A model generated the notes under the pieces. That model saw only the letters and a list, made by a program, of their open reading frames with translations, did no database searches and was not told the DNA's origin. A stretch of 64,000 nt of DNA from Mycobacteroides salmoniphilum (GTDB taxonomy: Bacteria; Actinomycetota; Actinomycetes; Mycobacteriales; Mycobacteriaceae), in contig NZ_CP024633.1 in the NCBI RefSeq assembly GCF_004924335.1, positions 434,001 to 498,000 of the forward strand, in the 5' to 3' direction. Below are positions 36,170 through 46,545 of this stretch, in pieces. Made by a program: the position numbers and the translations under genes. The number at the start of each line of letters is the position of its first letter. Positions within the stretch are counted from its first letter, which is position 1.

Positions 36170-37591
36170 TCAGTCAGTAAATCGTTGCGCCAGCCGCAGG
36201 CTCGGGCGCTTCTCCGGTTCGATTCGGCGGGCTTCCGAGAGCACCTCGAGGGCCCTGCCCACGGTCGGACACCGCAGCAGGTGCATTCCGGCGGGGTGTA
36301 GGTCGTCGCCTTCGGGGGGAATCACCGCGTGCGTGTATCCGAGGCGTGCCGCCTCGGCGATGCGTCTGCCCACGGCGGCGGTGCGCCGGATATCGCCCGC
36401 CAGTCCGACCTCGCCGATGAACACCATGTTGGCCGGTAGCGCGATATCGGTGTACGCGGAGGCCACCGCCATCAGGACGGCCAAATCGGCGGCCGGGTCG
36501 GTCATGCGCATCCCGCCCACCGTGGCCATGTATATATCGTTATTGCCCAAGGGAATTCGTCCATGACGCTCGAGTACGGCGGTGACCATCGCCGAGCGAG
36601 CGTGATCGAGCCCGCTGACCGCGCGCCGGGGCGAGGGGTTGGTCGATGTGGTGACGAGGGACTGCACCTCGCCGAGTAGCGGGCGCTTGCCATCGAGGGT
36701 GACCGTCACCGCGGTGCCCGCCGCGGCGTTCTCGCGATGCTCCAGGAACAACCCGGACGGGTCGGTGACACACTCGATTCCCTTGTCGCGCAACTCAAAA
36801 CATCCGACCTCGTCGGCAGCGCCGAATCGGTTCTTGATCCCGCGCACCATGCGCAACGCCGAGTGCTTATCGCCTTCGAAATGCAACACCACATCGACCA
36901 GGTGTTCCAGGGACCGCGGGCCCGCGATGGCGCCGTCCTTGGTGACGTGACCAACCAGCACCATCGCCACACCGGACGACTTTGCGGCCATGGTCAGTGC
37001 CGTGGTCACCGCGCGCACCTGCGTGACACCACCGGTCACCCCGTCGGCATCGGTGGTCGACATGGTCTGCACCGAATCAATCACTGCCAGAGTGGGTTTG
37101 ACGGCATCGATGTGACCCAACACGCTGTGCAGATCGGATTCGGCCGCCAGGTACACCTCGTCGTGCACGCAGCCGGTGCGCTCGGCCCGCAGGCGGACCT
37201 GCGCCGCCGACTCCTCGCCGCTGATGTACAGGGCTCGTCCGCCCGAGACCGCCCACTGGTGCACAACCTTCAGCAGTAGCGTCGATTTCCCGACTCCGGG
37301 CTCGCCGGCCAGCAGGTTCACCGAGCCGGTGATGACACCGCCGCCGAGCACTCTGTCGAGTTCGGAGACGCCGGTGGGCCGATGCTGGGTGTCATCGGTC
37401 GCAATGCTGGTGATCGGTACCGCTGCCGTGGCCGGGGCCACCGCGCGTACGGCGCCCAGCCCGCCGATCGAGGACAGCACGGCGGTTTCACTGACGCTGC
37501 CCCAGGTTCCGCAGTCGGGGCAGCGGCCCACCCATTTGGCGGTGGTGTGCTGGCATTCCGAACAGCGATACTGCGCGCGGGGTTTGGCCAC
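36170..37591 (-). CDS. radA: DNA repair protein RadA
   Basis: Bacterial RadA/Sms promotes branch migration in recombination. The 473-residue protein has a four-cysteine zinc finger (Cys10, 13, 24, 27), a RecA-like ATPase with Walker [10 protein letters not shown] at 96-104, the RadA-specific KNRFG at 253-257, and a C-terminal Lon-protease-like domain ([28 protein letters not shown]). Start ATG 37591 gives the conserved [13 protein letters not shown]. Normally beside disA in mycobacteria; here four genes intervene. Confidence 0.96.
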   Translation of the reverse strand: MAKPRAQYRCSECQHTTAKWVGRCPDCGTWGSVSETAVLSSIGGLGAVRAVAPATAAVPITSIATDDTQHRPTGVSELDRVLGGGVITGSVNLLAGEPGVGKSTLLLKVVHQWAVSGGRALYISGEESAAQVRLRAERTGCVHDEVYLAAESDLHSVLGHIDAVKPTLAVIDSVQTMSTTDADGVTGGVTQVRAVTTALTMAAKSSGVAMVLVGHVTKDGAIAGPRSLEHLVDVVLHFEGDKHSALRMVRGIKNRFGAADEVGCFELRDKGIECVTDPSGLFLEHRENAAAGTAVTVTLDGKRPLLGEVQSLVTTSTNPSPRRAVSGLDHARSAMVTAVLERHGRIPLGNNDIYMATVGGMRMTDPAADLAVLMAVASAYTDIALPANMVFIGEVGLAGDIRRTAAVGRRIAEAARLGYTHAVIPPEGDDLHPAGMHLLRCPTVGRALEVLSEARRIEPEKRPSLRLAQRFTD

Positions 37592-38002
37592 ACCGCGACG
37601 TTAGCGGCCGGGTATGACAACCGGGCCCAACACGGCCCAGGTGTTGCTCACGGTCTTACCTGCCGGAATCGGGCTCGGTAGATGTCTGTGCAATCCCGTA
37701 TCACTCACAGCAGGCCCGTGTCACTCACGCTCCGGGCTCCGGGCCGGTTGAGCATTCGTGCTGGGCATGGTTCCTGCTGTCGCTGCGATTGGTATGCAAC
37801 TGTGCACTTTTTATGAGAACTCTGAGTGAATTGGTCGCAGAGACGCATCGCCCGTACAGCGCAGTGAAGAACTTTATAAATATATGCTGTGAACTGGGAT
37901 AATATCTCGACGTTGTGAGGATCACGGCGACATGACTTGCGACCGAAGACGTCCTGTCATACTGTTATTGGTGTACAACTGTTAACCGAAATGGAGCCAA
38001 GC
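37592..38002 (+). other. AT-rich intergenic region between radA and the desaturase operon
   Basis: 411 bp without a credible gene. A 14-bp direct repeat (CCCGTATCACTCAC at 37695, CCCGTGTCACTCAC at 37715) is spaced by exactly 20 bp. The stretch 37860-37910 is very AT-rich. ACTGTTA occurs at 37961 and again at 37978, close to the coding start, and could be regulatory. The frames across it have no protein-like content. Confidence 0.6.
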
Positions 38003-39118
38003 ATGTCTCTCAATATTCAGGCTTTGACTTCTTCTCGGCTTGCGCGTCGGGTGCTGACCTCCTCGTTCGTCAAGGCGGCCACCACTCCGCACGGAGTTGA
38101 CCGCTACTTCGAGATGTTTGACCCTTTGTGGTCCATGACTGAAACCCGCGCCGAGGTGACCGACGTCGTCCGGAAGACCAAGGACAGCGTCACTTTGACG
38201 CTGCGTCCCAATGCCAACTGGAAGGGCTTCCGGGCCGGACAGTATGTCAAGCTCTCGGTGGAGATCGACGGCATCCGCCGCACCCGTTGCTACTCGCCGG
38301 CGAATTCGCAGTTCCGCCATGACGGCCAGATCGAGCTCACGATCAAAGTAGACCCGAACGGACTTGTTTCGCCCTGGGTGCTGGCTAACGCCGAGCCCGG
38401 CTTGGTCGTACAGATCTCGGCTGCGCAAGGCGAGTTCTACTTGCCGCTACCGCATCCGCGAAGCATCCTGCTGATCAGTGGTGGTTCGGGAATCACGCCG
38501 GTGATGTCGATGCTGCGCACACTCACCGACAAGGCGTATATCGGAAAGATCACCTTCCTGCACTACGCGTTCACCAAGGACGACGTGATCTACCAGGCTG
38601 AAATCGATGAGATCAAGGCCAAGTACGACGGCGTCAGGATCTTCCGTGCATATACCGAAGCGGCAGACGGAGACCTCGAGGGCTACTTCAGCAAGGAGCA
38701 CCTGCTCGCCGCTGATCGCCACTACGCAGAAGCCGAGACATATCTGTGCGGACCGATGCCGCTCATGAACGCAGTCCGTGAGATCTTCGATGCCGAGGGT
38801 CTCGCGCACAAGCTCCACCTCGAGCAGTTCGCCGCTCCGATTCGGACCGTCGGCACCGACGATGCCGAAGGTGACCTCACCTTCTCCGAGTCGAACCTGG
38901 CTATCGCCAACAACGGCCAGACGATCCTCGAGCAAGCTGAGGCCGCGGGCTTGACCCCGGAGTACGGCTGCCGCATCGGCATCTGCTTCACGTGTGTTCG
39001 CAAGAAGGACAGCGGAACAACACAGAACGTTCTCAACGGCGACCTCTGCAGCGACCCTGACACCAACGTCAAGCTCTGCATCAACAAACCCGTTGGCGAT
39101 GTCGTCATCGCCCTCTGA
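38003..39118 (+). CDS. Ferredoxin reductase partner of the stearoyl-CoA desaturase (Rv3230c-like)
   Basis: 371 residues from ATG 38003 (GGAG six nt upstream). An FAD/NAD(P)H reductase core has FRAGQYVKLSVEIDGIRRTRCYSPAN (FAD binding), ISGGSGITPVMSMLRTL (NAD(P)H binding) and LCGPMPLMNAV. A C-terminal plant-type [2Fe-2S] domain has Cys ligands in YGCRIGICFTCVRKKDSG and a fourth cysteine about 30 residues later. It delivers electrons to the desaturase encoded 46 bp downstream. The pair corresponds to Rv3230c-desA3, which in M. tuberculosis is located elsewhere. Confidence 0.92.
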   Translation: MSLNIQALTSSRLARRVLTSSFVKAATTPHGVDRYFEMFDPLWSMTETRAEVTDVVRKTKDSVTLTLRPNANWKGFRAGQYVKLSVEIDGIRRTRCYSPANSQFRHDGQIELTIKVDPNGLVSPWVLANAEPGLVVQISAAQGEFYLPLPHPRSILLISGGSGITPVMSMLRTLTDKAYIGKITFLHYAFTKDDVIYQAEIDEIKAKYDGVRIFRAYTEAADGDLEGYFSKEHLLAADRHYAEAETYLCGPMPLMNAVREIFDAEGLAHKLHLEQFAAPIRTVGTDDAEGDLTFSESNLAIANNGQTILEQAEAAGLTPEYGCRIGICFTCVRKKDSGTTQNVLNGDLCSDPDTNVKLCINKPVGDVVIAL

Positions 39119-39164
39119 TCAACGCCGAGTCAGCCTCTATCAACGCCCTGAAGGAGACCCGAAA

Positions 39165-40385
39165 ATGACTACTTTCGCACCTGCCAGCAAGCAGAAGAAC
39201 CAGAAGAAGCCGACCACGTACGCACCCCCGGCCAGGCCGAACGACCTCAAGAAACTGCCTTCCGAGCAGATCGAAGAGTTCGGCAAGGAGATGGACGCCC
39301 TGCGTGCCCGCATCGTCGCCGACCTCGGTGAAAAGGATGCCAACTACATCCGCGACATCGTGAGCAAGCAGAAGAAGCTCGAACTCGCCGGCCGCGCGCT
39401 GTTGTGGGCTGGCTGGTTCCCCCCGGCCTGGCTCGCCGGCGTTGCCGCTCTGTCGTTGTCGAAGATCATCGACAACATGGAGATCGGGCACAACGTCATG
39501 CATGGCCAGTACGACTGGATGCAGGACCCGGTTCTTACGTCGAAGAACTTCGACTGGGACAACACCATCCACGCCGACAGCTGGCTGTACACGCACAACT
39601 ACGTGCACCACACCTTCACCAACGTCGTCGGCAAAGACCACGACGCCGAGGGTTACGGCGTTATGCGCATGACCGAGGAGCAGCCGTGGCACCCGATCTG
39701 GCTACTCAACCCCGTCTTCTGTGCCACCCTGCAGATCTTCTTCCAGTGGGGGACCGCGCTTCAGGAGCTCGAGTCGGAGAAGTTCTTCAAGGGTGAGAAG
39801 TCGTGGTCCGACATGAAGGACGGGCTTGCCAGGTTCCGCGCGAAGGCCGGCAAGCAGGCGCTCAAGGATTACGTCATCTTCCCGCTGCTCTCGGGTCCGG
39901 GCGCGCCGTTTACCTTCCTCGGAAACATGGCGGCCAACCTGGTCCGCAACCTGTGGGCATCGTCGGTGATCTGGTGCGGTCACTTCCCCGAAGAGGTTCA
40001 GACGTTCTCGATCGAAGAGACCGAGGACGAGAGCCATGCTGCTTGGTACTACCGCCAGATCCTCGGCTCGGCCAACTTCACCGGTTGGAAGGGCATCGAC
40101 ATCCTGTCGGGCAACCTGAGCTATCAGATCGAGCACCATCTGTTCCCCGACCTCCCCGCGTACCGCTATGCAGAAATTGCGGTCGAGGTCCGCGCGATGT
40201 GCGACAAGTACGGCATCGCTTACCACGAGGCTTCGATGGCGAAGCAGCTGGGAAGCGTCTACAAAAAGGTGTTCAAGCTTTCGTTCCCGGACAACTTCTT
40301 TGAGAAGTCGCCGATCGCAACGATCGCAGACGTCATCGCGTTTCCAGTGCGGATGGTGAGGCGCCGGTTCCGGGCCGCTGTCTGA
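39165..40385 (+). CDS. desA3: Membrane stearoyl-CoA delta-9 desaturase (DesA3-like)
   Basis: Introduces the delta-9 double bond into stearoyl-CoA at the membrane; mycobacterial DesA3 is the isoxyl/thiacetazone-related oleate-forming enzyme. Di-iron histidine boxes are HNVMH (109-113), HNYVHH (144-149) and EHHLFP (from 323). Membrane segments lie near residues 76-100, 178-196 and 245-270. The 406-residue product starts at ATG 39165 with AAGGAG upstream; a longer open frame inside the reductase gene is rejected. Synonymous sites are strongly biased to G/C, suggesting high expression. Confidence 0.93.
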   Translation: MTTFAPASKQKNQKKPTTYAPPARPNDLKKLPSEQIEEFGKEMDALRARIVADLGEKDANYIRDIVSKQKKLELAGRALLWAGWFPPAWLAGVAALSLSKIIDNMEIGHNVMHGQYDWMQDPVLTSKNFDWDNTIHADSWLYTHNYVHHTFTNVVGKDHDAEGYGVMRMTEEQPWHPIWLLNPVFCATLQIFFQWGTALQELESEKFFKGEKSWSDMKDGLARFRAKAGKQALKDYVIFPLLSGPGAPFTFLGNMAANLVRNLWASSVIWCGHFPEEVQTFSIEETEDESHAAWYYRQILGSANFTGWKGIDILSGNLSYQIEHHLFPDLPAYRYAEIAVEVRAMCDKYGIAYHEASMAKQLGSVYKKVFKLSFPDNFFEKSPIATIADVIAFPVRMVRRRFRAAV

Positions 40386-40398
40386 GCTTTATCTGAAC

Positions 40399-40764
40399 CT
40401 AATCAGGGGGCAGCGGAACGATTCGGTCCTGACAGTTGACAGTCTTCTCACCGTCGTTGGATAGGACGGTCTGACCGTCCACCAGAATCCGGCAATGGAT
40501 GTGGCCCGTGCCCCAGATTGCCGTCACCTGTTTGACGGTGTCTTTATACGGCCAGGTCACCGTGACCGACCATGGCAACTTGACATCGTTGACGGCCTGT
40601 GGCAGTCCGGAATAGTCGCCGTAGCTGATGGTGCCGGCCTCCGGTGTCTTGCCGGCAGCCCACACCAGATAGGTCACCTTGGGGGGCGCGGCCTGCGCTG
40701 TCCCGGGGAGGACCAGACCAACGACCGCCGTCGCTGCAGTTGCCGCCGCCAACGTTCGCTTCAC
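40399..40764 (-). CDS. Secreted MmpS-like protein (copy 1)
   Basis: 121 residues with a cleavable signal peptide (about 1-25, ending AQA-APPK). The mature domain resembles the periplasmic part of MmpS accessory proteins: KVTYLVWAAGKTPEAGTISY, KLPWSVTVTW and HCRILVDGQTV. It lacks the membrane anchor that usual MmpS proteins keep. Two cysteines could form a disulfide. It is followed at 40847 by a paralogue on the same strand. No mmpL gene is nearby. A role in lipid or siderophore export is only inferred. Confidence 0.72.
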   Translation of the reverse strand: MKRTLAAATAATAVVGLVLPGTAQAAPPKVTYLVWAAGKTPEAGTISYGDYSGLPQAVNDVKLPWSVTVTWPYKDTVKQVTAIWGTGHIHCRILVDGQTVLSNDGEKTVNCQDRIVPLPPD

Positions 40765-40846
40765 GGTGTCCTCCCGGTTCTGGCTTTGGGCCGGAAGCTA
40801 CCACGGCTACGGCGACCCAATGGGCCGAATCGTCACACCGCTGGCG

Positions 40847-41302
40847 TCACTGAGCGCGACTGCACGGGTCACCATCCACCTTGGTGAAGATGCCGACAAT
40901 GGAACCGGAATTGCCGCGCATGCAGTGCTCGCGGGGTAGGCCGTCGGTGGCGTAGCTGCAGGTGGCTAGCTCCACTCGGTCGTCCTCATCGACCACCTGG
41001 CCGTCGATGAGGATCTGACAGAAGATCCGGGGGCCGTCGCCGGTGTTGTATCCAGTGACATTGATGAGGGGATGCTTGGTGTCATCGGTCCACGTGACGT
41101 CCTTCCCCCACGGCAGCTGCGGATTCATCGCGCCGTGCCGGGACCCATCGGCCTCGTTGTAGCCGATGGTTGCCGCGACGAGCGGGCCGTACTCCGCCCA
41201 CACCCTGTAGGTGACCGTTTTGGGTGCCGCGTGCGCGGCAGGCGCGGTCAGGACCGCGCCGATCATGGTCACTACCGCCGTGCAGGTGACAAGCCGTTTC
41301 AT
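40847..41302 (-). CDS. Secreted MmpS-like protein (copy 2)
   Basis: 151 residues, signal peptide about 1-26 (MKRLVTCTAVVTMIGAVL, cleavage near AHA-AP). The core matches copy 1: KTVTYRVWAEYGPLVAATIGY, PQLPWGKDVTW and FCQILIDGQVV. A longer C-terminus holds several cysteines (CSYATDGLPREHC, DPCSRAQ). First of the tandem pair in transcription order, lying just after the lpqE terminator, so the two form their own unit. Likely a local duplication, now diverged. Unknown function. Confidence 0.72.
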   Translation of the reverse strand: MKRLVTCTAVVTMIGAVLTAPAAHAAPKTVTYRVWAEYGPLVAATIGYNEADGSRHGAMNPQLPWGKDVTWTDDTKHPLINVTGYNTGDGPRIFCQILIDGQVVDEDDRVELATCSYATDGLPREHCMRGNSGSIVGIFTKVDGDPCSRAQ

Positions 41303-41319
41303 GGGCGCAAGCTAGCACG

Positions 41320-41367
41320 AAAAAAGCGAGGGCCCGAGACGGCAGATCGCCGTTCCGGGCCCTCGCT
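41320..41367 (-). terminator. Rho-independent terminator of lpqE
   Basis: On the minus strand AGCGAGGGCCCGGAACGGC pairs with GCCGTCTCGGGCCCTCGCT (one internal mismatch) across a 5-nt loop and runs into TTTTTT. It starts 11 bp after the lpqE stop. Confidence 0.9.
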
Positions 41368-41378
41368 ATGCGTCTGTG

Positions 41379-42083
41379 TTAGTGTCCGCTGCCCTCATGG
41401 CCGCCCTCATTGGCGGTGTGCTGGCGAGGAGCACTGGGGCCGGCGTCGATGGGCACCGCGACGGTGACCTCTCCGGCCTTCTCGAAGGTGAAGGTGAAGC
41501 GGTACGTCAGGCCGTCGGCCAGATCCTTCGTCAGCTGCAGCTGCGCTTTGCCGTGTTTGATCGTCGGATCAGACGAGGCCTGCGGCTTGGGCTCTGGCGC
41601 CTTGACCTCCGTGGTGGTGGTTCCGGGCTCGACGGAGGGGGCGGCGCCATGCTCACCGTTACTTGCTTCTGGGCCCGCAATTTCGGCGGCGGACTCCTGG
41701 CCCTCGGCGGCTCCGACGAACAGGCGGCCGGTGGCCGGAATGTCGCTGTCTCCGCTCAGTGTCACCTTGCCGATGTCGTCAGGAGAGGTCACCGCGGTGA
41801 GCTTGTCGTTGACGTCAGCGGATTCATTCGTGATGACCAGAACCAGCTCGGCCTTCTGCCCCGCACGCTGCTTCACCGGGTCCGGGCTCCCGACGAGGTG
41901 GATGTTGCGCAGGGCGAGCTTGCCGAGGTTGGCACTGCCGCCGTTGATCGCCGATGACTGGTTCGCTGTCTGCGAGATCTGCCCGGCACCGCAGCCGGCG
42001 AGGGCGGTCGCGAGGACCGCGGCGCCGAGAAGTGTCGTCACGCGAGCGGTGCTGCGCTGGGACCGAGTGCGAAACACAGGCAT
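41379..42083 (-). CDS. lpqE: Lipoprotein LpqE
   Basis: 234 residues with a signal peptide ending in the lipobox LAGCG (about residue 31). The mature part, LALRNIHLVGSPDPVKQRAGQKAELVLVITNESA, looks like a beta-sandwich with a Pro/Glu linker near residue 150. The tail ends in HTANEGGHEGSGH, which might bind metal. Divergent from carD, as Rv3584 is from Rv3583c. Function in mycobacteria is unknown. A GGGAG ribosome site and a terminator confirm the boundaries. Confidence 0.88.
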   Translation of the reverse strand: MPVFRTRSQRSTARVTTLLGAAVLATALAGCGAGQISQTANQSSAINGGSANLGKLALRNIHLVGSPDPVKQRAGQKAELVLVITNESADVNDKLTAVTSPDDIGKVTLSGDSDIPATGRLFVGAAEGQESAAEIAGPEASNGEHGAAPSVEPGTTTTEVKAPEPKPQASSDPTIKHGKAQLQLTKDLADGLTYRFTFTFEKAGEVTVAVPIDAGPSAPRQHTANEGGHEGSGH

Positions 42084-43605
<1,522 letters not shown>

Positions 43606-43609
<4 letters not shown>

Positions 43610-44082
43610 CCGCATTGCCCCGGGTGGGCATCGGCACCGATGTGCACCCGATAGAGGAGGGCAAGCAATGCTGGCTACTCGGGCTGCTCTTCCTGGATGC
43701 CGATGGTTGTGAGGGGCATTCGGACGGTGACGTTGCCGCACACGCCCTGTGCGATGCACTGCTGTCGGCGGCCGGGCTCGGGGATGTGGGCGCGGTGTTC
43801 GGCACCGGTCAGCCCGAATGGTCGGGTGTCAGCGGCGCGAAGATGCTGACACATGTGCGGGAGCTGCTGCACGACAGCGGTTTCCGGATCGGTAATGCCG
43901 CGGTTCAGGTGATCGGGAATCGTCCCAAGATCGGACCGCGCCGGGTGGAGGCCCAGGAGCTACTGTCCGGCCTTCTCGGTGCGCCGGTTTCGGTGTCGGC
44001 GACCACAACCGATGGGTTGGGTCTGACTGGACGCGGCGAAGGCTTGGCCGCGGTGGCAACGGCGCTCGTCACAGCGCGGTAA
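43606..44082 (+). CDS. ispF: 2-C-methyl-D-erythritol 2,4-cyclodiphosphate synthase
   Basis: Forms the cyclic diphosphate two steps after IspD. Zinc ligands are in [13 protein letters not shown] (Asp, His) and the distal His in [29 protein letters not shown] and the C-terminal [23 protein letters not shown] are conserved. 158 residues, normal. ATG 43606 overlaps the ispD stop. The TAA stop itself forms part of the TAAGCT hexamer proposed as the cysS1 -10 element. Confidence 0.96.
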
Positions 44083-44085
44083 GCT
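44080..44085 (+). promoter_or_regulatory. Putative -10 element (TAAGCT) of a leaderless cysS1 promoter
   Basis: TAAGCT contains the ispF stop codon and ends 8 nt before GTG 44094, with no ribosome site between. Same arrangement as lysS and gntR. Confidence 0.5.
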
Positions 44086-44093
44086 CGCTGGTC

Positions 44094-45503
44094 GTGACCG
44101 GTCACGCTCCGCTTCGGCTGTACGACACCCGCGCGGGTGCCGTGCGCGACTTCGTGCCTCTGCGGCCGGGATCGGTCTCTATCTACCTGTGCGGCGCAAC
44201 GGTGCAGGGTCTGCCCCATATCGGGCATGTACGCAGCGGTGTCGCCTTCGATGTGCTCCGCCGCTGGCTCGCCGCCCGCGCCTATGACGTCCTGTTCGTC
44301 CGCAATGTCACCGATATCGACGACAAGATCCTCAACAAGGCGGCCGATGCAGGGCGTCCGTGGTGGGAGTGGGCAGCGACATATGAGCGCGCCTTCGACC
44401 AGGCGTACGACGCCCTCGGAGTGCTGCCGCCCTCGGTATCGCCGCGCGCCACGGGGCACATCACCCAGATGATCGAACTGATCGAGCGGCTCATTGATAC
44501 CGGGCATGCCTATGCCAGCGGTGGCGACGTCTACTTCGATGTGCTGAGCTACCCGGAGTACGGGCAACTGTCCGGGCACAAGATCGACGATGTGCACCAG
44601 GGCGAGGGTGTTGCGACGGGAAAACGCGATCCACGCGACTTCACTCTGTGGAAGGGCGCCAAGCTCGGTGAGCCGTCGTGGCCGACCCCATGGGGGCCAG
44701 GCCGCCCGGGATGGCATACCGAGTGTGTGGCGATGTGCGAGTCATATCTGGGCGCGGAGTTCGACATTCACGCGGGCGGGATGGATCTGATATTCCCGCA
44801 TCACGAGAACGAGATCGCGCAGAGCCGTGCCGCCGGTGACGGATTCGCCCGATACTGGCTGCACAACGGCTGGGTCACCATGGGCGGCGAAAAAATGAGC
44901 AAGTCGCTGGGTAATGTGTTATCCATTCCCGCTGTGCTGCAACGTGTTCGAGCTGTCGAGTTGCGCTACTACCTGGGAAGCGCGCACTACCGCTCCATGC
45001 TGGAGTACTCCGAGACCGCGCTTGCCGACGCGGTAAAGGCCTACTGTGGTATCGAAGATTTCCTGCATCGAGTGCGGGTCCGGGTCGGCGAGGTGCCAGT
45101 GGGTACTTGGACCCCTGCGTTCGCGGCCGCCCTGGACGACGACCTGTCGGTGCCGATCGCGCTTGCCGAGGTGCATTCCACGCGCGCCGACGGGAACCGG
45201 GCATTGGATGCCGGCGACCACGAGGGCGCGCTATCGGCGGCGGCGAGTGTCCGCGCCATGATGTCGATCCTTGGCTGCGACCCACTCGATGAGCGCTGGG
45301 AGACGCGCGACGAGACATCCGCCGCACTGAACGCCGTCGACGTGCTGGTAACCGCCGAGCTGGAGCGGCGGGGAACGGCTCGGGCAGAGAAGGATTGGGC
45401 GCTCGCAGACGAGATCCGAGACCGGCTCAAGCGTGCAGGCCTGGAGATAACCGACACCGCAGACGGCCCACAGTGGTCCCTTACGAGTAGCGACGAAGAG
45501 TAA
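44094..45503 (+). CDS. cysS: Cysteinyl-tRNA synthetase
   Basis: Class I aminoacyl-tRNA synthetase. Cys33 (YLCGATVQG) and a later Cys-His-Glu set bind zinc. The HIGH-type motif is PHIGH at 41-45 and KMSKS is at 267-271. [21 protein letters not shown] and HHENEIAQS are typical. 469 residues, equal to the CysS1 family. It follows ispF after 11 bp and precedes rlmB by 2 bp. MshC, the related mycothiol ligase, is excluded by gene context and full length. Confidence 0.96.
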   Translation: MTGHAPLRLYDTRAGAVRDFVPLRPGSVSIYLCGATVQGLPHIGHVRSGVAFDVLRRWLAARAYDVLFVRNVTDIDDKILNKAADAGRPWWEWAATYERAFDQAYDALGVLPPSVSPRATGHITQMIELIERLIDTGHAYASGGDVYFDVLSYPEYGQLSGHKIDDVHQGEGVATGKRDPRDFTLWKGAKLGEPSWPTPWGPGRPGWHTECVAMCESYLGAEFDIHAGGMDLIFPHHENEIAQSRAAGDGFARYWLHNGWVTMGGEKMSKSLGNVLSIPAVLQRVRAVELRYYLGSAHYRSMLEYSETALADAVKAYCGIEDFLHRVRVRVGEVPVGTWTPAFAAALDDDLSVPIALAEVHSTRADGNRALDAGDHEGALSAAASVRAMMSILGCDPLDERWETRDETSAALNAVDVLVTAELERRGTARAEKDWALADEIRDRLKRAGLEITDTADGPQWSLTSSDEE

Positions 45504-45505
45504 CA

Positions 45506-46453
45506 ATGGCAGGAAATTCTCAGCGCCGCGGCGCAGTGCGTAAGCCCGGTACCAAGAAGGGGCCCACCGTCGGTTCTGGCGGTGTGCGCCGGAGCGGACT
45601 GGAGGGCAGGGGCGCAACGCCGCCGGCCGAACAACGGACGAAGCATCCAGCCGCCAAACGTGCCGCTGTCCAGCGGAAGGTCAGCGATGCCAAGCAGCGT
45701 CGGCTCAAGCAGGGCGACGAGTCCGAGATGGTGCTGGGCCGTAATCCGGTGCTTGAATGCCTGCGCACGGGTGTGCCGGCAACCGCGTTGTACGTCGCCG
45801 TCGGCGCCGATAACGACGAGCGGTTGACCGAATCGGTATCGCTGGCCGCCGACGCCGGGATCGCGATTCTGGAGGTGCCGCGACCCGATCTGGATCGCAT
45901 GAGCACCAACGGATTGCACCAGGGACTCGCGCTGCAGGTGCCGCCGTACCGCTACGCGCACCCCGATGACCTGTTGGCCCGCGCCCGCGCTGAGGCGCAG
46001 CCGGCGTTGTTGGTGGCGCTTGACAACATCTCGGACCCGCGCAATCTCGGCGCCATCGTGCGCTCGGTGGCTGCCTTCGGCGGGCACGGCGTCGTCATTC
46101 CGCAGCGGCGCAGCGCATCGGTGACTGCCGTCGCCTGGCGAACCAGTGCGGGTGCGGCGGCACGCCTGCCGGTCGCACGTGCCACGAATCTGACACGCAC
46201 CCTGAAGGATTGGCAAGACAAGGGCCTCACCATTGTCGGGCTTGATGCCGGTGGCGATACCGAGCTTGACGACCTCGACGGCGCTAGCGACATCGCTGTC
46301 GTCGTCGGGTCGGAGGGCAAGGGGCTGTCTCAGCTGGTCCGCAAGACCTGCGACGCCGTGGTGTCGATCCCCATGGCGGGGCCCGTCGAATCGTTGAACG
46401 CCTCGGTGGCCGCGGGTGTGGTACTCGCGGAGATCGCGCGTCAGCGCCGCTGA
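45506..46453 (+). CDS. rlmB: 23S rRNA (guanosine-2'-O-)-methyltransferase RlmB (TrmH/SpoU family)
   Basis: Methylates a 23S rRNA ribose using SAM. The first 75 residues are a basic, Gly/Lys-rich tail ([20 protein letters not shown]). An RNA-binding SpoU_sub_bind domain follows ([22 protein letters not shown]), then the SPOUT knot with [40 protein letters not shown] and [23 protein letters not shown], the three SpoU motifs. 315 residues. Two bases after cysS1, likely co-transcribed. Confidence 0.94.
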   Translation: MAGNSQRRGAVRKPGTKKGPTVGSGGVRRSGLEGRGATPPAEQRTKHPAAKRAAVQRKVSDAKQRRLKQGDESEMVLGRNPVLECLRTGVPATALYVAVGADNDERLTESVSLAADAGIAILEVPRPDLDRMSTNGLHQGLALQVPPYRYAHPDDLLARARAEAQPALLVALDNISDPRNLGAIVRSVAAFGGHGVVIPQRRSASVTAVAWRTSAGAAARLPVARATNLTRTLKDWQDKGLTIVGLDAGGDTELDDLDGASDIAVVVGSEGKGLSQLVRKTCDAVVSIPMAGPVESLNASVAAGVVLAEIARQRR

Positions 46454-46545
46454 TTCTTTGGTGCCGACACGCCAACTGTGTACGGAAGATGGCCGTTTGG
46501 TGTACGTCAGTGCCTTCCCGGTGAGAGTGGCATAACGTCTTCGCC

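Noticed and set aside
37725..37925. 66-codon frame on the minus strand in the radA-desaturase gap
   Set aside because: It lies in AT-rich regulatory DNA, with no ribosome site and no recognisable fold or signal sequence.
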